64,000 nucleotides of DNA from an uncultured Pseudomonadales bacterium (GCA_951813295.1 CATOTI010000001.1:434001-498000), one strand, 5' to 3'; positions 1 to 8,979 are shown, counted from the first letter of the stretch. The notes: generated from the sequence alone by a model not told the origin. Made by a program: numbers and translations.

Positions 1-1
1 G

Positions 2-442
2 GCGGGCGGGCGCATCATCATCGGCTATGTCGCGGTTGCCGGGTCAATCCCGACACTCATCGCGCTGCTCTACGCCGAGAGCCTGACGGCGGCGTTTTTC
101 CTGAACTTCCTCTTTACGGTGCCGAGTGCGCTCTGGGTGGGGGTGCCGCCGAGTACCGCGAGCGATCTCGTGATGCCGCGAATGCGCGCCGTCGCGGGCG
201 CGTATTACATTCTCGTCAACACGTTTATCGGGTTGGCGCTGGGACCGTACGTGATGGGCCAGATCAGCGATTTCTTCCAAGCAGGCGGCATGGATGATGC
301 CAGCGCGCTGCGGCTCGCGATCGCCGTCTCGATGGTGATGTTCATACCGACCGTGATCTTCCTGGTCCTGGCGCACCGCAACCTGCCGAAAGACGAAGCC
401 TCACGGCTCGATCGAGCGCGGGCGATGGGGGAGCCGGTCTGA
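2..442 (+). CDS. MFS transporter, C-terminal part (5' truncated by window edge)
   Basis: The frame is open from the first bases of the window, so the gene begins upstream. The visible 146 residues hold about three to four hydrophobic helices, among them a segment reading YYILVNTFIGLALGPYVMG and a last helix VMFIPTVIFLVLAHR, followed by a short charged tail. The glycine-rich helix and the polar tail fit the C-terminal half of a major facilitator superfamily permease in the inner membrane. The substrate cannot be told from this part. The next gene converges from the other strand 25 bases on. Confidence 0.75.
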   Translation, partial: AGGRIIIGYVAVAGSIPTLIALLYAESLTAAFFLNFLFTVPSALWVGVPPSTASDLVMPRMRAVAGAYYILVNTFIGLALGPYVMGQISDFFQAGGMDDASALRLAIAVSMVMFIPTVIFLVLAHRNLPKDEASRLDRARAMGEPV

Positions 443-467
443 ACGACCGGCCTTTTAGGCGCGGTTG

Positions 468-1334
468 CTAGATCAGGACGCTTCTGACCGGCGGTAAATC
501 GCACGCTACCAGCGACCAGTCGTCACCGTCGTTGGCGCTCGTGAAGACACGTCCGTCGCGCGTACCGAAAACGATCGTTTCGTCATTGCTCGCCAGGGCC
601 GGCGCGTCGATGTTGTCGCCGAGCCACTGATCGAGCGGCGCGGTTCGCTCGAACTCGCCGGCGTCCTTGGCGCGTCGATAGACGGCAACTTCGTCGCTGC
701 GCGGGCCGTGGGAAGCCGTGACGAAGATGGCTGATGTCGTGGACGTCACCGCGCGCAGGTAATGGCCGTGCAAACCGACGTTGTCGAAGGACCAATCCGA
801 CCCGTCGGCGCTGCGGGCGTAGCCCTGCGCGCTCGCGATCAGAAGATCACCCTCGCAGGTTCTCGAAACCTGGTGGACGTCGGTCTTGATGGGGAGCTTC
901 GTCTGCTCCCAGTGCGAGCCGGCGTCGGCGCTGTGCACGATGCCGCCGACATGAACGTTCACCCAGACGTCTTCATCACTCGTGCAGGCCGACCAGATCG
1001 ACGGCGGACCGCCCCACGGCGTATGCCACTCATCTCGTGTGGGGACGTGCGCAAACGCGTCGTCGCGGACGAACGCGTCACCGACAAGTCGGTAGACGTG
1101 GGCACCGGATGTACCGACGTAAAGGTTTTCTCCGACCGGCAGGATCCATCTCGCTCGGATGCCTTCCGGGAGCGTGCCGAGACGATGCCAACCATCCGCG
1201 TATCGCCACACCTCGCTGTCGGTCGCGGCAAGGACCGCCTCGCCATGCCGGGCGAGATGTTTGATGGACGCCGTCTCGAAGACGGGCTCAATCGTTTGAT
1301 CGTGATAAAGACCTTCATCCGTTCCGATCCACAT
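468..1334 (-). CDS. BNR/YCF48-type beta-propeller protein (exo-sialidase-like fold)
   Basis: A 288-residue protein made of repeated short blades of the type 'SADAGSHWEQ', 'SADGSDWSF' and 'SANDGDDWSL', the Asp-box (BNR) signature SxDxGxxW seen in sialidases, sortilins and YCF48-like assembly factors. It starts at residue one with MWIGTDEGLY, itself a blade, and has no signal peptide, so it is probably cytoplasmic. A GGGAG ribosome site lies nine bases before the ATG. The catalytic residues of a true sialidase are not apparent, so a binding or scaffold role is more likely than hydrolysis. It is divergent from the GST-like gene downstream on the plus strand. Confidence 0.7.
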   Translation of the reverse strand: MWIGTDEGLYHDQTIEPVFETASIKHLARHGEAVLAATDSEVWRYADGWHRLGTLPEGIRARWILPVGENLYVGTSGAHVYRLVGDAFVRDDAFAHVPTRDEWHTPWGGPPSIWSACTSDEDVWVNVHVGGIVHSADAGSHWEQTKLPIKTDVHQVSRTCEGDLLIASAQGYARSADGSDWSFDNVGLHGHYLRAVTSTTSAIFVTASHGPRSDEVAVYRRAKDAGEFERTAPLDQWLGDNIDAPALASNDETIVFGTRDGRVFTSANDGDDWSLVACDLPPVRSVLI

Positions 1335-1439
1335 CGTTTCGTTCTCCCGTTCGCGTCGCTTCGATCATGCGCTTGAAGCGTCTGTCGCGTCGATTGCATT
1401 CCGCTTACCGTGGGTTCCACCGAGAATCACGGACCGGCC

Positions 1440-2555
1440 ATGAAAGCGCTAACCCTCTACGGATCCCCCATGTCGCTCTTCACGGGCCGCGTGCGTAGCT
1501 ATTTCATCAAGGCCGGGATTCCCTTCGAAGAGGAACCGCACGCCTCGCCGCACTTTTTCGACGTCGTGCTTCCGAAGGCGGGAGGCCGACGGGGGATCCC
1601 GACGATCGAGTTTCCGGATGGGCGCGTGATTCGTGATGGCGTCGCGATCGTCGATCATTTCGAAGCGAAATCGGGTGACTCCTTTACGCCGCCGTCACCG
1701 AATCAGCGGCTGGTGTGCCTCTTGATGGACGTGATTGGTGCCGAAGGGCTCCTACGTCCCGCCATGCACTATCGGTGGAACTTTCCGGAAGAGAACCTCG
1801 AATTCCTACGCCCTCATTTCGAAACGGTCTTCGTCGATGAGACCGGTGAAGCAGCGGACGCTCGCATGAAGGAACTACGCGAAGTGGTGTCCCCTCTCTT
1901 TGGCGCGTCGCGTCATTATCTCGACGCGATCGAGACGCTGTACGTCGAGTTGCTCGAGAAGCTGAACACCCATTTCAAAGCGTTCCCCTATTTCCTGGGC
2001 GGCAGACCGAGCCGCGCGGATTTCGCGATGATGGCGCCGCTCTATGGTCATCTCGGCCGCGATCCCGCGGCGCTGCGCGTGATGTACGCCCATGCGCCCA
2101 GGCTCGTTCGATGGGTCGAACGAATGAATCGCGCCGATCGTGACGTCGGGGAGTTCCCGCCGCATGCGCCTGAATACCTGCCGGACGACGAGGTCCCGAA
2201 GACCCTCATCGACGTGCTCGTTCATCTCGCCATCGACTTCGTGCCGGAGACGGAAGCCGCTCGCGAGCGCATCAACGCCTGGCTTGGTGAGCAGAACGAT
2301 CTCGCGCCGGGAACGGAATGCGTGCGTGGTGTCGGTATGGCGGATTTCGTCGTTCGAGGTACTGCCATGCGCGCGATGGCTCAACCATTCCGCTTCTACC
2401 TTCTAGACCGATTGGCCGAGCACCTCGAGAGCCTGGCGGAACCGGCGCGCTCATCGGCCGAGGCACTCCTCGCCCGATGCGGCATGGCGGGGATCGGGGA
2501 CCAGCGCCTCGATCGTGAGATCGGGCGTCGTGACAACCTCGAGGTCTGGCGCTAG
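1440..2555 (+). CDS. Glutathione S-transferase family protein
   Basis: The N-terminus (MKALTLYGSPMSLFTGRVRSY) has the thioredoxin-fold beta-alpha start of GSTs, followed by a GIPTIEFPDG segment with the cis-proline position and an I-R-D-G-V-A-I motif. A helical C-terminal domain of about 280 residues includes FPYFLGGRPSRADFAMMAPLYG, the typical GST_C helix. At 371 residues it is longer than a standard GST (about 220), with an extra C-terminal region. I chose the ATG at 1440, 30 bases inside the longest frame, because the GST fold begins there. The role is probably conjugation or a related thiol chemistry; the substrate is unknown. Confidence 0.8.
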   Translation: MKALTLYGSPMSLFTGRVRSYFIKAGIPFEEEPHASPHFFDVVLPKAGGRRGIPTIEFPDGRVIRDGVAIVDHFEAKSGDSFTPPSPNQRLVCLLMDVIGAEGLLRPAMHYRWNFPEENLEFLRPHFETVFVDETGEAADARMKELREVVSPLFGASRHYLDAIETLYVELLEKLNTHFKAFPYFLGGRPSRADFAMMAPLYGHLGRDPAALRVMYAHAPRLVRWVERMNRADRDVGEFPPHAPEYLPDDEVPKTLIDVLVHLAIDFVPETEAARERINAWLGEQNDLAPGTECVRGVGMADFVVRGTAMRAMAQPFRFYLLDRLAEHLESLAEPARSSAEALLARCGMAGIGDQRLDREIGRRDNLEVWR

Positions 2556-3130
2556 CTGCGCCCGCGCCGAGAGCCAACCCACTCGACGTATTCGGCGAGG
2601 TAGGCCGCGAGCCGTTCCTTCAGCGCGTCGTCGGTCATCGTGCCGTCGTCGAAGACGTTATGCGCGGCGCGGACGAGGAACGATCCCTGATCGGTCCAGA
2701 GCGGCATTCGAAGCGTGCGCAGTATCGGCAACCAGGCAACTTGCGCGTTGGCGGTGCCGGTCGGGCCGGGTGTCGCCCCGAGGAGGCAGACCGGTTTGCC
2801 GTGCAGCACGCGGGGTTGATCGGCGATCGGGCGCGAGAGCCAATCGATGAGGTTCTTGGCAACGCCGGGAATACCCCCGTTGTATTCGGGCGTTGCGATC
2901 AACAGACCGTCGGCTTCGGCGACCCGGTCTTTCAGTTCGCTCACGGCGGTCGGGAAATCGTTCGGCTCCAAGTCCTGGTTGTAGAGCGGGATCGCCTGGA
3001 GATCGGCGACGGACAACTCGGCGTTGGCGGGCAGCGCCTTGGCGGCCGCGTTCAGTAACGCCGTGTTCCAGGACGTTGTCCGCAAGCTGCCCGAAAGGCC
3101 GATGAGTTTGATGAGTCGGTCGTTCGCCAT
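2552..3130 (-). CDS. NADPH-dependent FMN reductase family protein
   Basis: A 192-residue flavodoxin-like protein. The phosphate-binding loop GSLRTTSWNTALLNAA follows the first strand, and the middle holds TPEYNGGIPGVAKNLIDWLSRP, the conserved PEYN-x-x-IPG-x-LKN-x-IDW motif of the FMN reductase family (ArsH/ChrR/SsuE group). It probably reduces FMN or quinones with NADPH in the cytoplasm. Its stop overlaps the end of the convergent GST-like gene by four bases. A phytanoyl-CoA dioxygenase-like gene sits 10 bases upstream on the same strand and is probably co-transcribed. Confidence 0.9.
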   Translation of the reverse strand: MANDRLIKLIGLSGSLRTTSWNTALLNAAAKALPANAELSVADLQAIPLYNQDLEPNDFPTAVSELKDRVAEADGLLIATPEYNGGIPGVAKNLIDWLSRPIADQPRVLHGKPVCLLGATPGPTGTANAQVAWLPILRTLRMPLWTDQGSFLVRAAHNVFDDGTMTDDALKERLAAYLAEYVEWVGSRRGRS

Positions 3131-3140
3131 GGTTTTCCTT

Positions 3141-3986
3141 CTAGCCCCAGCGCGAGAGGTCCGCAGTGAGTTCGTTTTCTTCCATCCACGCCTTGAGTGG
3201 CACGTCCTCCGGTTCGGGTGAGGAATAACCGCGCAGCGTGACCTTAGTGCCCAGGAGCTGTCGGCGAATCGGAGAGCAGTCGCGCAGATAATGTTCGATG
3301 CTCATATCGTCGCGAGGGCGAATCCAGCGAAAACTGTAGCCGTAGAACAGCACCTTACGCGTGATGTCGGCACCGTTGGGACTCGCGGTGTGCCATAAGC
3401 GGCGATCGAAAATCACCGCGTCACCGCGTCGCGCGTAGATCGGCGTCGCACCCGGCGGATCGACCTGGCGCTGATCGCGCGGGATCAGTTCGTCGTTTTC
3501 CTGACTCCCCGGAACGACGTAGAAATTCCCCATACCGTCCTCCAGGCAGTCGCTCAGGAAATAGGCGACCTTGAGCGAGAGCATGGGCCGTGGGTGGTAT
3601 TCCATCTCGACGTTCAGCCGCCCGCTATCCTGGTGCCAACCTTGTTTCTTCGTGGCGAGATCATTTTCGGGTGGGGTGTAGACGAGGTGGCTGTGGTAGA
3701 TCTGGATGTTCCAACCCATCAGGCCCCAGACCTTGGGTAGCACCGTCGGCCAGTCGACGAGTTCGAGGAACTCGGGATCCCGGCCGATGAAATCCATGAC
3801 GGAAAGGCGCGCGTCGGCGGCAACGTCATGTGCCTGACGTTCGCGCGCGTCGAGCGTATCGCCGGCTGCCTCCAGACGATCACAGTGTGCGTGCTCGAGC
3901 GCGCCGGGCACGACCATGTAGCCGTCCGTCTTGAACTTTTCGTATTCGGTATCGCTCAGCAAATGGTTCAGCGCCGATGTGTGCAA
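3141..3986 (-). CDS. Phytanoyl-CoA dioxygenase (PhyH) family protein, copy 1
   Basis: A 281-residue Fe(II)/2-oxoglutarate-dependent oxygenase of the PhyH family. The facial triad is visible: GWHQDSGRLN supplies the HxD pair and DRRLWHTASPNGADITRKV the distal histidine with a following arginine for 2-oxoglutarate. Family members hydroxylate or halogenate small molecules, and the substrate cannot be told here. The most upstream codon with support is a TTG preceded by GGAG at six bases; an ATG inside (MVVPG) would cut off fold residues. It lies directly upstream of the FMN reductase gene, so the two may form one operon. It is the first of three PhyH genes in 9 kb. Confidence 0.88.
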   Translation of the reverse strand: MHTSALNHLLSDTEYEKFKTDGYMVVPGALEHAHCDRLEAAGDTLDARERQAHDVAADARLSVMDFIGRDPEFLELVDWPTVLPKVWGLMGWNIQIYHSHLVYTPPENDLATKKQGWHQDSGRLNVEMEYHPRPMLSLKVAYFLSDCLEDGMGNFYVVPGSQENDELIPRDQRQVDPPGATPIYARRGDAVIFDRRLWHTASPNGADITRKVLFYGYSFRWIRPRDDMSIEHYLRDCSPIRRQLLGTKVTLRGYSSPEPEDVPLKAWMEENELTADLSRWG

Positions 3987-4158
3987 CGGAATCTCCGCAG
4001 TCCCGGGAAGCCCTCAGGCTATCGATTTGGCTGCGCTCCGACTATCTCGGAATGATCGGCGCCGGGATTCCAGGGCAGTGATGGCCGCTGGTAGGACAAA
4101 TGCATCGACATCGTACGAGCGGAGGAATACGTTCCTTGCCACTGATCAGGGGGAAACC

Positions 4159-4659
4159 ATGACCAAGATTCAGACCTTGTTGGCGACCGCGTTGATGTTG
4201 GGGACGATGTCGGCACTGGCCGGGATGTGCAGCGGACCGGGCCCGTCACCTACGTCGATCCTCGGCGGCAGCACGTTCGGTTCCGCGACCGTCGTGACCC
4301 GTACGCTATCTACCGACCGCACGTACCGGATCGGCCGGGTGGCTTTTTCGAAGCGCGACGCGCAGGGCGAAAAGATCCGCTATTGCGTGATGGTCGACGG
4401 TGAGGCGAAGCGCATCACCAAGAGCCGCCTTCGCGCGCTCCAAGGCGCTTCGGTCGACGACTTTGCGCTTTCGCTCGTCGACTGCAACAACCCGGGCCAG
4501 CTCGCGCTAGCCAAGGTTGAAGAGCGCGAGAAGATCCCGCAAATCCTCTACTACATCGCCGCGCACTACGAAATGAGCCTCGTTCGGTTGTCGCCCGAGG
4601 AACGGTTGGCACGCCGCGCGAAACGCGAGATGCAGAACGCTGTCGCTTCGACCCACTAA
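4159..4659 (+). CDS. Secreted protein of unknown function
   Basis: I do not recognise this 166-residue protein. It opens with a signal peptide (MTKIQTLLATALMLGTMSALAG) with a GGGGG ribosome site just upstream, so it is exported. The mature part has three cysteines (MCSGPG, YCVMVDG, DCNN), which could be partly paired, and a strongly basic C-terminus (RLARRAKREMQ). The start was moved well inside the longest frame because the signal peptide and ribosome site both point to this ATG. A clear intrinsic terminator follows. It is divergent from the first PhyH gene. Confidence 0.65.
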   Translation: MTKIQTLLATALMLGTMSALAGMCSGPGPSPTSILGGSTFGSATVVTRTLSTDRTYRIGRVAFSKRDAQGEKIRYCVMVDGEAKRITKSRLRALQGASVDDFALSLVDCNNPGQLALAKVEEREKIPQILYYIAAHYEMSLVRLSPEERLARRAKREMQNAVASTH

Positions 4660-4678
4660 TCGCTGACGATGTGCTGAA

Positions 4679-4706
4679 ACGGCCGCGTTTGAGCGGCCGT
4701 TTTTTG
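4679..4706 (+). terminator. Rho-independent terminator
   Basis: Arms ACGGCCGC and GCGGCCGT form a perfect 8-bp GC-rich stem around a 6-base loop, followed directly by a run of T. It lies 20 bases after the stop of the secreted unknown protein and before the convergent alcohol dehydrogenase gene. Confidence 0.9.
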
Positions 4707-4741
4707 TTGGTGGTCAGGAAGATTTCGGCGCGGCGCTAGCC

Positions 4742-5824
4742 TCATTCACGCCAGGGCTCGACGAGGATCTTTGCGTGTTCTTCGGGCGATGCGAGCGTAT
4801 CGAAGGCATTGGCAACGCCCGACAGGCCGACCTTGCCGGTGACGAGGAGATCGGGTTTCAGTTCGCCCTCGGCGAGGAGCGACAGCGTCGTCGCGAATTC
4901 GTCGGGCGTATAGCCCAGCACGAACTGTAGGTTCGCCTCGATGCCGATCGCCTGCATGGGTTGAATGACGTCCTGCTCCATACATACGCCCACGATGACG
5001 AAGCGGCAGCCGCGCTCGGCACCGACGAGCATCTGGTCGATGACGCCGGGCACACCCACACACTCGAAATAGACACCGGGCGGAAGTTGGCGCTCGCCCG
5101 ACAACGGGTTGACCGGTGCGCGTTCACCCTGGGCGCTGGCGCGTGCCGCGCCTTGCCAAGACGCATAGGGAGACTGCACCGCGGGGTCGATGACGATGTC
5201 GGCTCCCATTGCCTCCGCGAAACGTCGCCGAGCGGGGGAGTAGTCCGCTGCCACGATCGGTCGAACGTCGCGCTTGGCGAGCGCCGCGATGACGGACAAC
5301 CCGACGGGACCACATCCGATGACGAGTGGTACGTCTTCCGCTGTCAGACGCGCCATCTCGACGGCGTGCCAGCCGACGGCCATCGGTTCGGTCAGTGCCG
5401 CGATTTCGGTCGACAGCCCGTTCGGGACTTCGAGCAGCATCGCTTCGGAGCGCAACATATGCTCGCCGTAGCCGCCCGGATATTCGTGGCTGTAGCCAAC
5501 CGAGTGCACCTGTCCAGCCGTGACCGTCATCGGCACTGAGCAAGCCCGGCTTCCGACCGGAAGGGCCGCTGTACAGCCTGGACCATACTCGAGGACCTCA
5601 ACACAGAACTCGTGGCCCATCACGAGGTCGCGGCCGACTTCGATCTGCGTACCGAGGAGGTCGGGTCCTGCGGCCGCGAATTCGACGATGTGTTTGGCGG
5701 CATGCAGGTCCGATCCACAGATCCCGCATGCGAGCGTTTTGACGAGTACCTGTCCGTCCGCGGGGACCAGTGCATCGAACGAGCGGACCTCGATTCCGTT
5801 TCCTGTCAGGGTGGCGGCACGCAT
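4742..5824 (-). CDS. Zinc-dependent alcohol dehydrogenase (MDR family)
   Basis: A 360-residue medium-chain dehydrogenase. CGICGSDLHAAKH provides the first catalytic-zinc cysteine and the conserved GxD-x-H, GHEFCVEVLEYG the zinc histidine-glutamate motif, and VIGCGPVGLSVIAALAKR the NAD(P)-binding Rossmann loop. The four-cysteine lobe that binds structural zinc in many relatives is not present as a CxxCxxC cluster, so it resembles the threonine/sorbitol-dehydrogenase-like branch lacking that site. It probably oxidises a secondary alcohol; the substrate is unknown. The next gene on the same strand, a PhyH family oxygenase, ends six bases upstream, so the pair is probably one transcript. Confidence 0.9.
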   Translation of the reverse strand: MRAATLTGNGIEVRSFDALVPADGQVLVKTLACGICGSDLHAAKHIVEFAAAGPDLLGTQIEVGRDLVMGHEFCVEVLEYGPGCTAALPVGSRACSVPMTVTAGQVHSVGYSHEYPGGYGEHMLRSEAMLLEVPNGLSTEIAALTEPMAVGWHAVEMARLTAEDVPLVIGCGPVGLSVIAALAKRDVRPIVAADYSPARRRFAEAMGADIVIDPAVQSPYASWQGAARASAQGERAPVNPLSGERQLPPGVYFECVGVPGVIDQMLVGAERGCRFVIVGVCMEQDVIQPMQAIGIEANLQFVLGYTPDEFATTLSLLAEGELKPDLLVTGKVGLSGVANAFDTLASPEEHAKILVEPWRE

Positions 5825-5829
5825 GGGCT

Positions 5830-6693
5830 CTACTCGCGCGGATGGGTTGTCGACGTTGCCCGACGACGATACAAAACGCGAGGGTTCGCGTGCGCATCGC
5901 CGTCGTAGGACGGGTGCAGCGCAGCCACCTTACGGCGCGCTGACGAAGGCCAGTCATCGGGGATCGGCTGCGTTTTTTTCACCATCTGCGCCTTGATAGA
6001 AGGCGCGAGGCGCGAGAACGCCGGTTGGAACCAGAGCGTGATGACGGGGCGCCATCGATCACTCGCGTTGGCGTGTGCGGCGTGCAAGAGACGCGCATCG
6101 CCAATGACGAGATCGCCGGCTCGAACCGGCACGTCCCGCTCATCCGGCTGACTGGAAAACGCGGGATCGCCGAGATCTTCGGCGCTCGAGAGCCCTTGCG
6201 AGTGGGGGTTGTCGATCTGATCGTGGATTCGGTGATGGGTTCGATGGGAGCCTGGCAGGACGCGGAGACAGCCGTTCGCGACCCTCGTGTCGACAAGGTA
6301 GTACATGAAGAATACTTGCAGCGGATCGGCCTCGTACGCACTGGGGTGGTTCCAGGCGAACCAATCGTAGTGCCAGAAGAGCCGAGGGCTGTGCGGCGGT
6401 TTGCTGATGATGTACCCGTCGGTGAAAGTCGGGTCGCTGAACTGCATCGCTGCCAGGGCTTCGAGTGCCGGCGGATGCGCGATGAGGTCTGCAAGTAGCG
6501 GATGGGCCATCGCCGATAGCATGACCCCTTGTGAGCGCCGTCTGGCTCGGTCGCCTGGCGGAACCGACATCGCGAGGCGCGTGATCTCCCGATTGAGCAG
6601 TGCGACGAACTCGCCATCGAGAACGTTGGGAACGACGCAGAAACCTTCTTCGATCAAGGCTTCTCGTTCATGGCGCAAGAACCTATCCGTCAC
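5830..6693 (-). CDS. Phytanoyl-CoA dioxygenase (PhyH) family protein, copy 2
   Basis: A 287-residue Fe(II)/2-oxoglutarate oxygenase. FWHYDWF gives the HxD iron ligands and GDARLLHAAHANASDRWRP the distal histidine and the 2-oxoglutarate arginine; LRVLPGSHRTHH is the usual PhyH core strand. The start is a GTG. It is only weakly like copies 1 and 3, so it is a separate paralogue rather than a tandem duplicate. It sits six bases upstream of the alcohol dehydrogenase gene, suggesting an oxygenase-then-dehydrogenase pathway step. Confidence 0.88.
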   Translation of the reverse strand: MTDRFLRHEREALIEEGFCVVPNVLDGEFVALLNREITRLAMSVPPGDRARRRSQGVMLSAMAHPLLADLIAHPPALEALAAMQFSDPTFTDGYIISKPPHSPRLFWHYDWFAWNHPSAYEADPLQVFFMYYLVDTRVANGCLRVLPGSHRTHHRIHDQIDNPHSQGLSSAEDLGDPAFSSQPDERDVPVRAGDLVIGDARLLHAAHANASDRWRPVITLWFQPAFSRLAPSIKAQMVKKTQPIPDDWPSSARRKVAALHPSYDGDAHANPRVLYRRRATSTTHPRE

Positions 6694-6750
6694 AGTTGCT
6701 GTTTCCGTTTTTCCGTCGCGCTATTCGCCGAGCGCTTCATCGATCGACTT

Positions 6751-6772
6751 GGTTACGATTCCAAGCGTAACC
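6751..6772. promoter_or_regulatory. Inverted repeat in a divergent intergenic region
   Basis: GGTTACG and CGTAACC form a perfect 7-bp inverted repeat with an 8-base spacer, in the 95-base gap between the leftward PhyH/dehydrogenase operon and the rightward SMP-30-like gene. Its centre is 27 bases before the SMP-30-like ATG. It could be an operator shared by both units; the protein that would bind it is unknown. Confidence 0.4.
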
Positions 6773-6788
6773 GCGAAAGGGGATCGTG

Positions 6789-7868
6789 ATGGCTGAAAGG
6801 GTGGATTCGGGAATGACACGTCGATCATGGCTTGGTGGCGCGGCGGTCGCCGCCGCGGGGCTCGCGATCGATTCTTCCGCGCACGCGGCACCTGTGCGAT
6901 ATCCGCGGCCCGATGTCGTGACGCTGGACCCCTCGTTTTCCGGGTTCGTCTTCAACACTCCGATCGAGCGGCTCTACTCGAGTTCCGCGATGTACTGGGC
7001 CGAGGGCCCCGCGTGGAGCGGCTGGGGCAACTACCTCGTCTGGAGCGATATCCCGAACAACCGACAGCACCGCTGGTTGCACGAAACGGGTGGTGTGTCG
7101 ATCTACCGTGCCGACTCCAACTACTCGAACGGGAATACGTTCGATCGAGAAGGCCGCCAGATCTCGTTCGAGCATCGCACGCATCGAGTTGTTCGCTACG
7201 AAATCGATGGGTCGACCACGGTCCTGGCCGATAGCTATCGCGGCAAGCCGCTGAACGCACCCAATGATGGAGTCGTCGATCCCGATGGCCACTTGTGGTT
7301 CACCGATCCCGGCTACGGCCGGCTCGGTGATTACGAAGGTGAGTTATCCGACACGGGATCTGTCCAGCCGCATCAGAAGGAAGCGATTTACCGGCTGGAC
7401 GGGCAGACCGGCCAGCTCGACCAAGTCGCCGATGACGTCTTCAAGCCCAATGGACTGTGCTTCTCGCCTGACTATTCGAAGGTCTACGTGGCCGACACGG
7501 GTGCGTCGCACTATCCGGACGCGCCGCGCGTGATTCGTGTCTGGGACGTGGACGGCAAGCGCCTCGTGAACGGCCGCGTCTTCGCGTCGATGCCGATGAT
7601 GGTGGACGGTGTTTTGCGCAATGGGTCTGCCGATGGCATTCGCTGCGACGCGGACGGCAATGTCTGGGCGAGCGCGGGATGGGGTGGCCCGGGGTTCGAC
7701 GGTGTGCACGTGTTTAACGTGGAGGGTGAGCGTGTTGGCTTAATCCAACTTCCCGAGACCTGCGCGAACATCTGCTTTGGTGGGCCGCGTCGCAACCGAC
7801 TCTTCATGACCGCGAGCCAATCGCTCTACGCGATCTATACCAATACCCGGGGCGCGCACTTCTGTTGA
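6789..7868 (+). CDS. SMP-30/gluconolactonase family protein, Tat-exported
   Basis: A 359-residue six-bladed propeller of the SMP-30/lactonase family. The N-terminus (MTRRSWLGGAAVAAAGLAI) is a twin-arginine signal ending in AHAAP, so it is exported folded to the periplasm. Family features seen are EGPAWSGWGNYLVWSDIPN near the start, LNAPNDGVVDPDGHLWFTDPGYG in the middle and FKPNGLCFSPDYSKVYVADTG further on, which carry the metal-binding Glu, Asn and Asp positions. It probably hydrolyses sugar or other lactones. I chose the ATG at 6789 over the GTG just before it; AAAGGGG lies upstream. It is divergent from the PhyH copy 2 operon. Confidence 0.88.
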   Translation: MAERVDSGMTRRSWLGGAAVAAAGLAIDSSAHAAPVRYPRPDVVTLDPSFSGFVFNTPIERLYSSSAMYWAEGPAWSGWGNYLVWSDIPNNRQHRWLHETGGVSIYRADSNYSNGNTFDREGRQISFEHRTHRVVRYEIDGSTTVLADSYRGKPLNAPNDGVVDPDGHLWFTDPGYGRLGDYEGELSDTGSVQPHQKEAIYRLDGQTGQLDQVADDVFKPNGLCFSPDYSKVYVADTGASHYPDAPRVIRVWDVDGKRLVNGRVFASMPMMVDGVLRNGSADGIRCDADGNVWASAGWGGPGFDGVHVFNVEGERVGLIQLPETCANICFGGPRRNRLFMTASQSLYAIYTNTRGAHFC

Positions 7869-7869
7869 A

Positions 7870-8925
7870 TCAAGGGTCGAAGAAGCTCCGCATGAGGGCC
7901 CGACAGCGTTCAGGCCGGGTCAGGACGGCGACGTTGTCCGTCACCTGATCGATGGTGCCAGGTGCCCGTGCGTGGGCTGCGCTCGTGTCACCCGATCGAA
8001 GAGCGGAAGCGAACCGGTCGCCATCGATGACACGAAACGGGCGGTCATGAAATTGTCGAATGCCGGGCTCGAGCGGTGCCGTGATGTCGAGTTGGTTGTG
8101 GGCCCGCGCTAGGACCTCGACGGCTTCGGCGTAAGCATCCGCAAACGTTGTGTAGTTCGGGGGCGCTAACAGCCGTTCGGTGCTCGGGAACTGTGCGGCC
8201 AGCGAGAGTGCGTCGAACGCCGCGCCGAACCACTTTGGATACGGAGCCCAGGTTCGCGTGATGAGGAAGGCCAGTTGCATCAGGTCACGCACGAGCCACG
8301 CGGCGAGGACGCGCCAGCCAGCATCGCTCGACATCGCCGCCCGGCCGACGAGGTGCTCGTTTTCGCCGATGCGTGACCAGGCGCTCGCCATTGCGAAACG
8401 CCAGATATCGTCCGGATAGAAAAGGAGCCGGGCCAGATGATCGGCGACCCCGAGATCGTCACGAAAGAGATGCCCGTGCGCGACGGATAAAAGCTTCTGT
8501 GTCGGCGTCGCAAGCCAATCGAGCGCACTGATCGATCCGGCCGGATCGAAGCCGAGGTAGCCGACAAAGAACCTCGATCTGTTCGCCACCGTTACCTGAT
8601 GCGCGACGCCGTCATCGGGGACCTCGTGCGGCGGTTCCGGACGATGGGTGTTGCCGAACGCAACCGGAAAGCTCGCATAGCTCTCTGGCAAACGCGCCGC
8701 GAGTTCCTGCCAGATCGCTCGTCTCGTGCTGGGGTTCGTGTCATCGAAGAACAGCTGACAGCGGGGTCCCCAGTCGTGGTCGCGGGACATTTCGGTGTCA
8801 TATCCAATGACGTCGGAACCCGGCCCGAAGAGCCCGGCACTAAAGCGTAAGGCCGGGAAAGATCGCTGCAGGACAGGTTCGACACATTCCCGAAAGAACT
8901 TTGCGGCGAGTTCGCTGCCTTTCAT
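7870..8925 (-). CDS. DUF4037 domain protein (nucleotidyltransferase-like)
   Basis: A 351-residue protein. Near residue 30 it has SAGLFGPGSDVIGYDTEMSRDHDWGPRCQLF, matching the DUF4037 signature with its GSD-x(n)-D-x-D pattern typical of minimal nucleotidyltransferase folds. A helical remainder follows. It may be an aminoglycoside adenylyltransferase-like enzyme acting in the cytoplasm, but no substrate is known. The start ATG is clear. Its stop lies one base beyond the convergent SMP-30-like stop, and a GNAT gene starts 54 bases away in the other direction. Confidence 0.75.
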   Translation of the reverse strand: MKGSELAAKFFRECVEPVLQRSFPALRFSAGLFGPGSDVIGYDTEMSRDHDWGPRCQLFFDDTNPSTRRAIWQELAARLPESYASFPVAFGNTHRPEPPHEVPDDGVAHQVTVANRSRFFVGYLGFDPAGSISALDWLATPTQKLLSVAHGHLFRDDLGVADHLARLLFYPDDIWRFAMASAWSRIGENEHLVGRAAMSSDAGWRVLAAWLVRDLMQLAFLITRTWAPYPKWFGAAFDALSLAAQFPSTERLLAPPNYTTFADAYAEAVEVLARAHNQLDITAPLEPGIRQFHDRPFRVIDGDRFASALRSGDTSAAHARAPGTIDQVTDNVAVLTRPERCRALMRSFFDP

Positions 8926-8979
8926 CCGTTTCTCGAGCGTAGGATCGGGCTCGTCACCGCGTTGCGAGGATCATTCCCG

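Noticed and set aside
762..1376. 204-residue plus-strand frame opposite the BNR-repeat gene
   Set aside because: It runs antisense through a protein with clear BNR repeats and shows no family features; it is a by-product of the high G+C content.
4961..5539. 192-residue plus-strand frame
   Set aside because: Antisense to the zinc alcohol dehydrogenase with complete motifs; no signal of coding.
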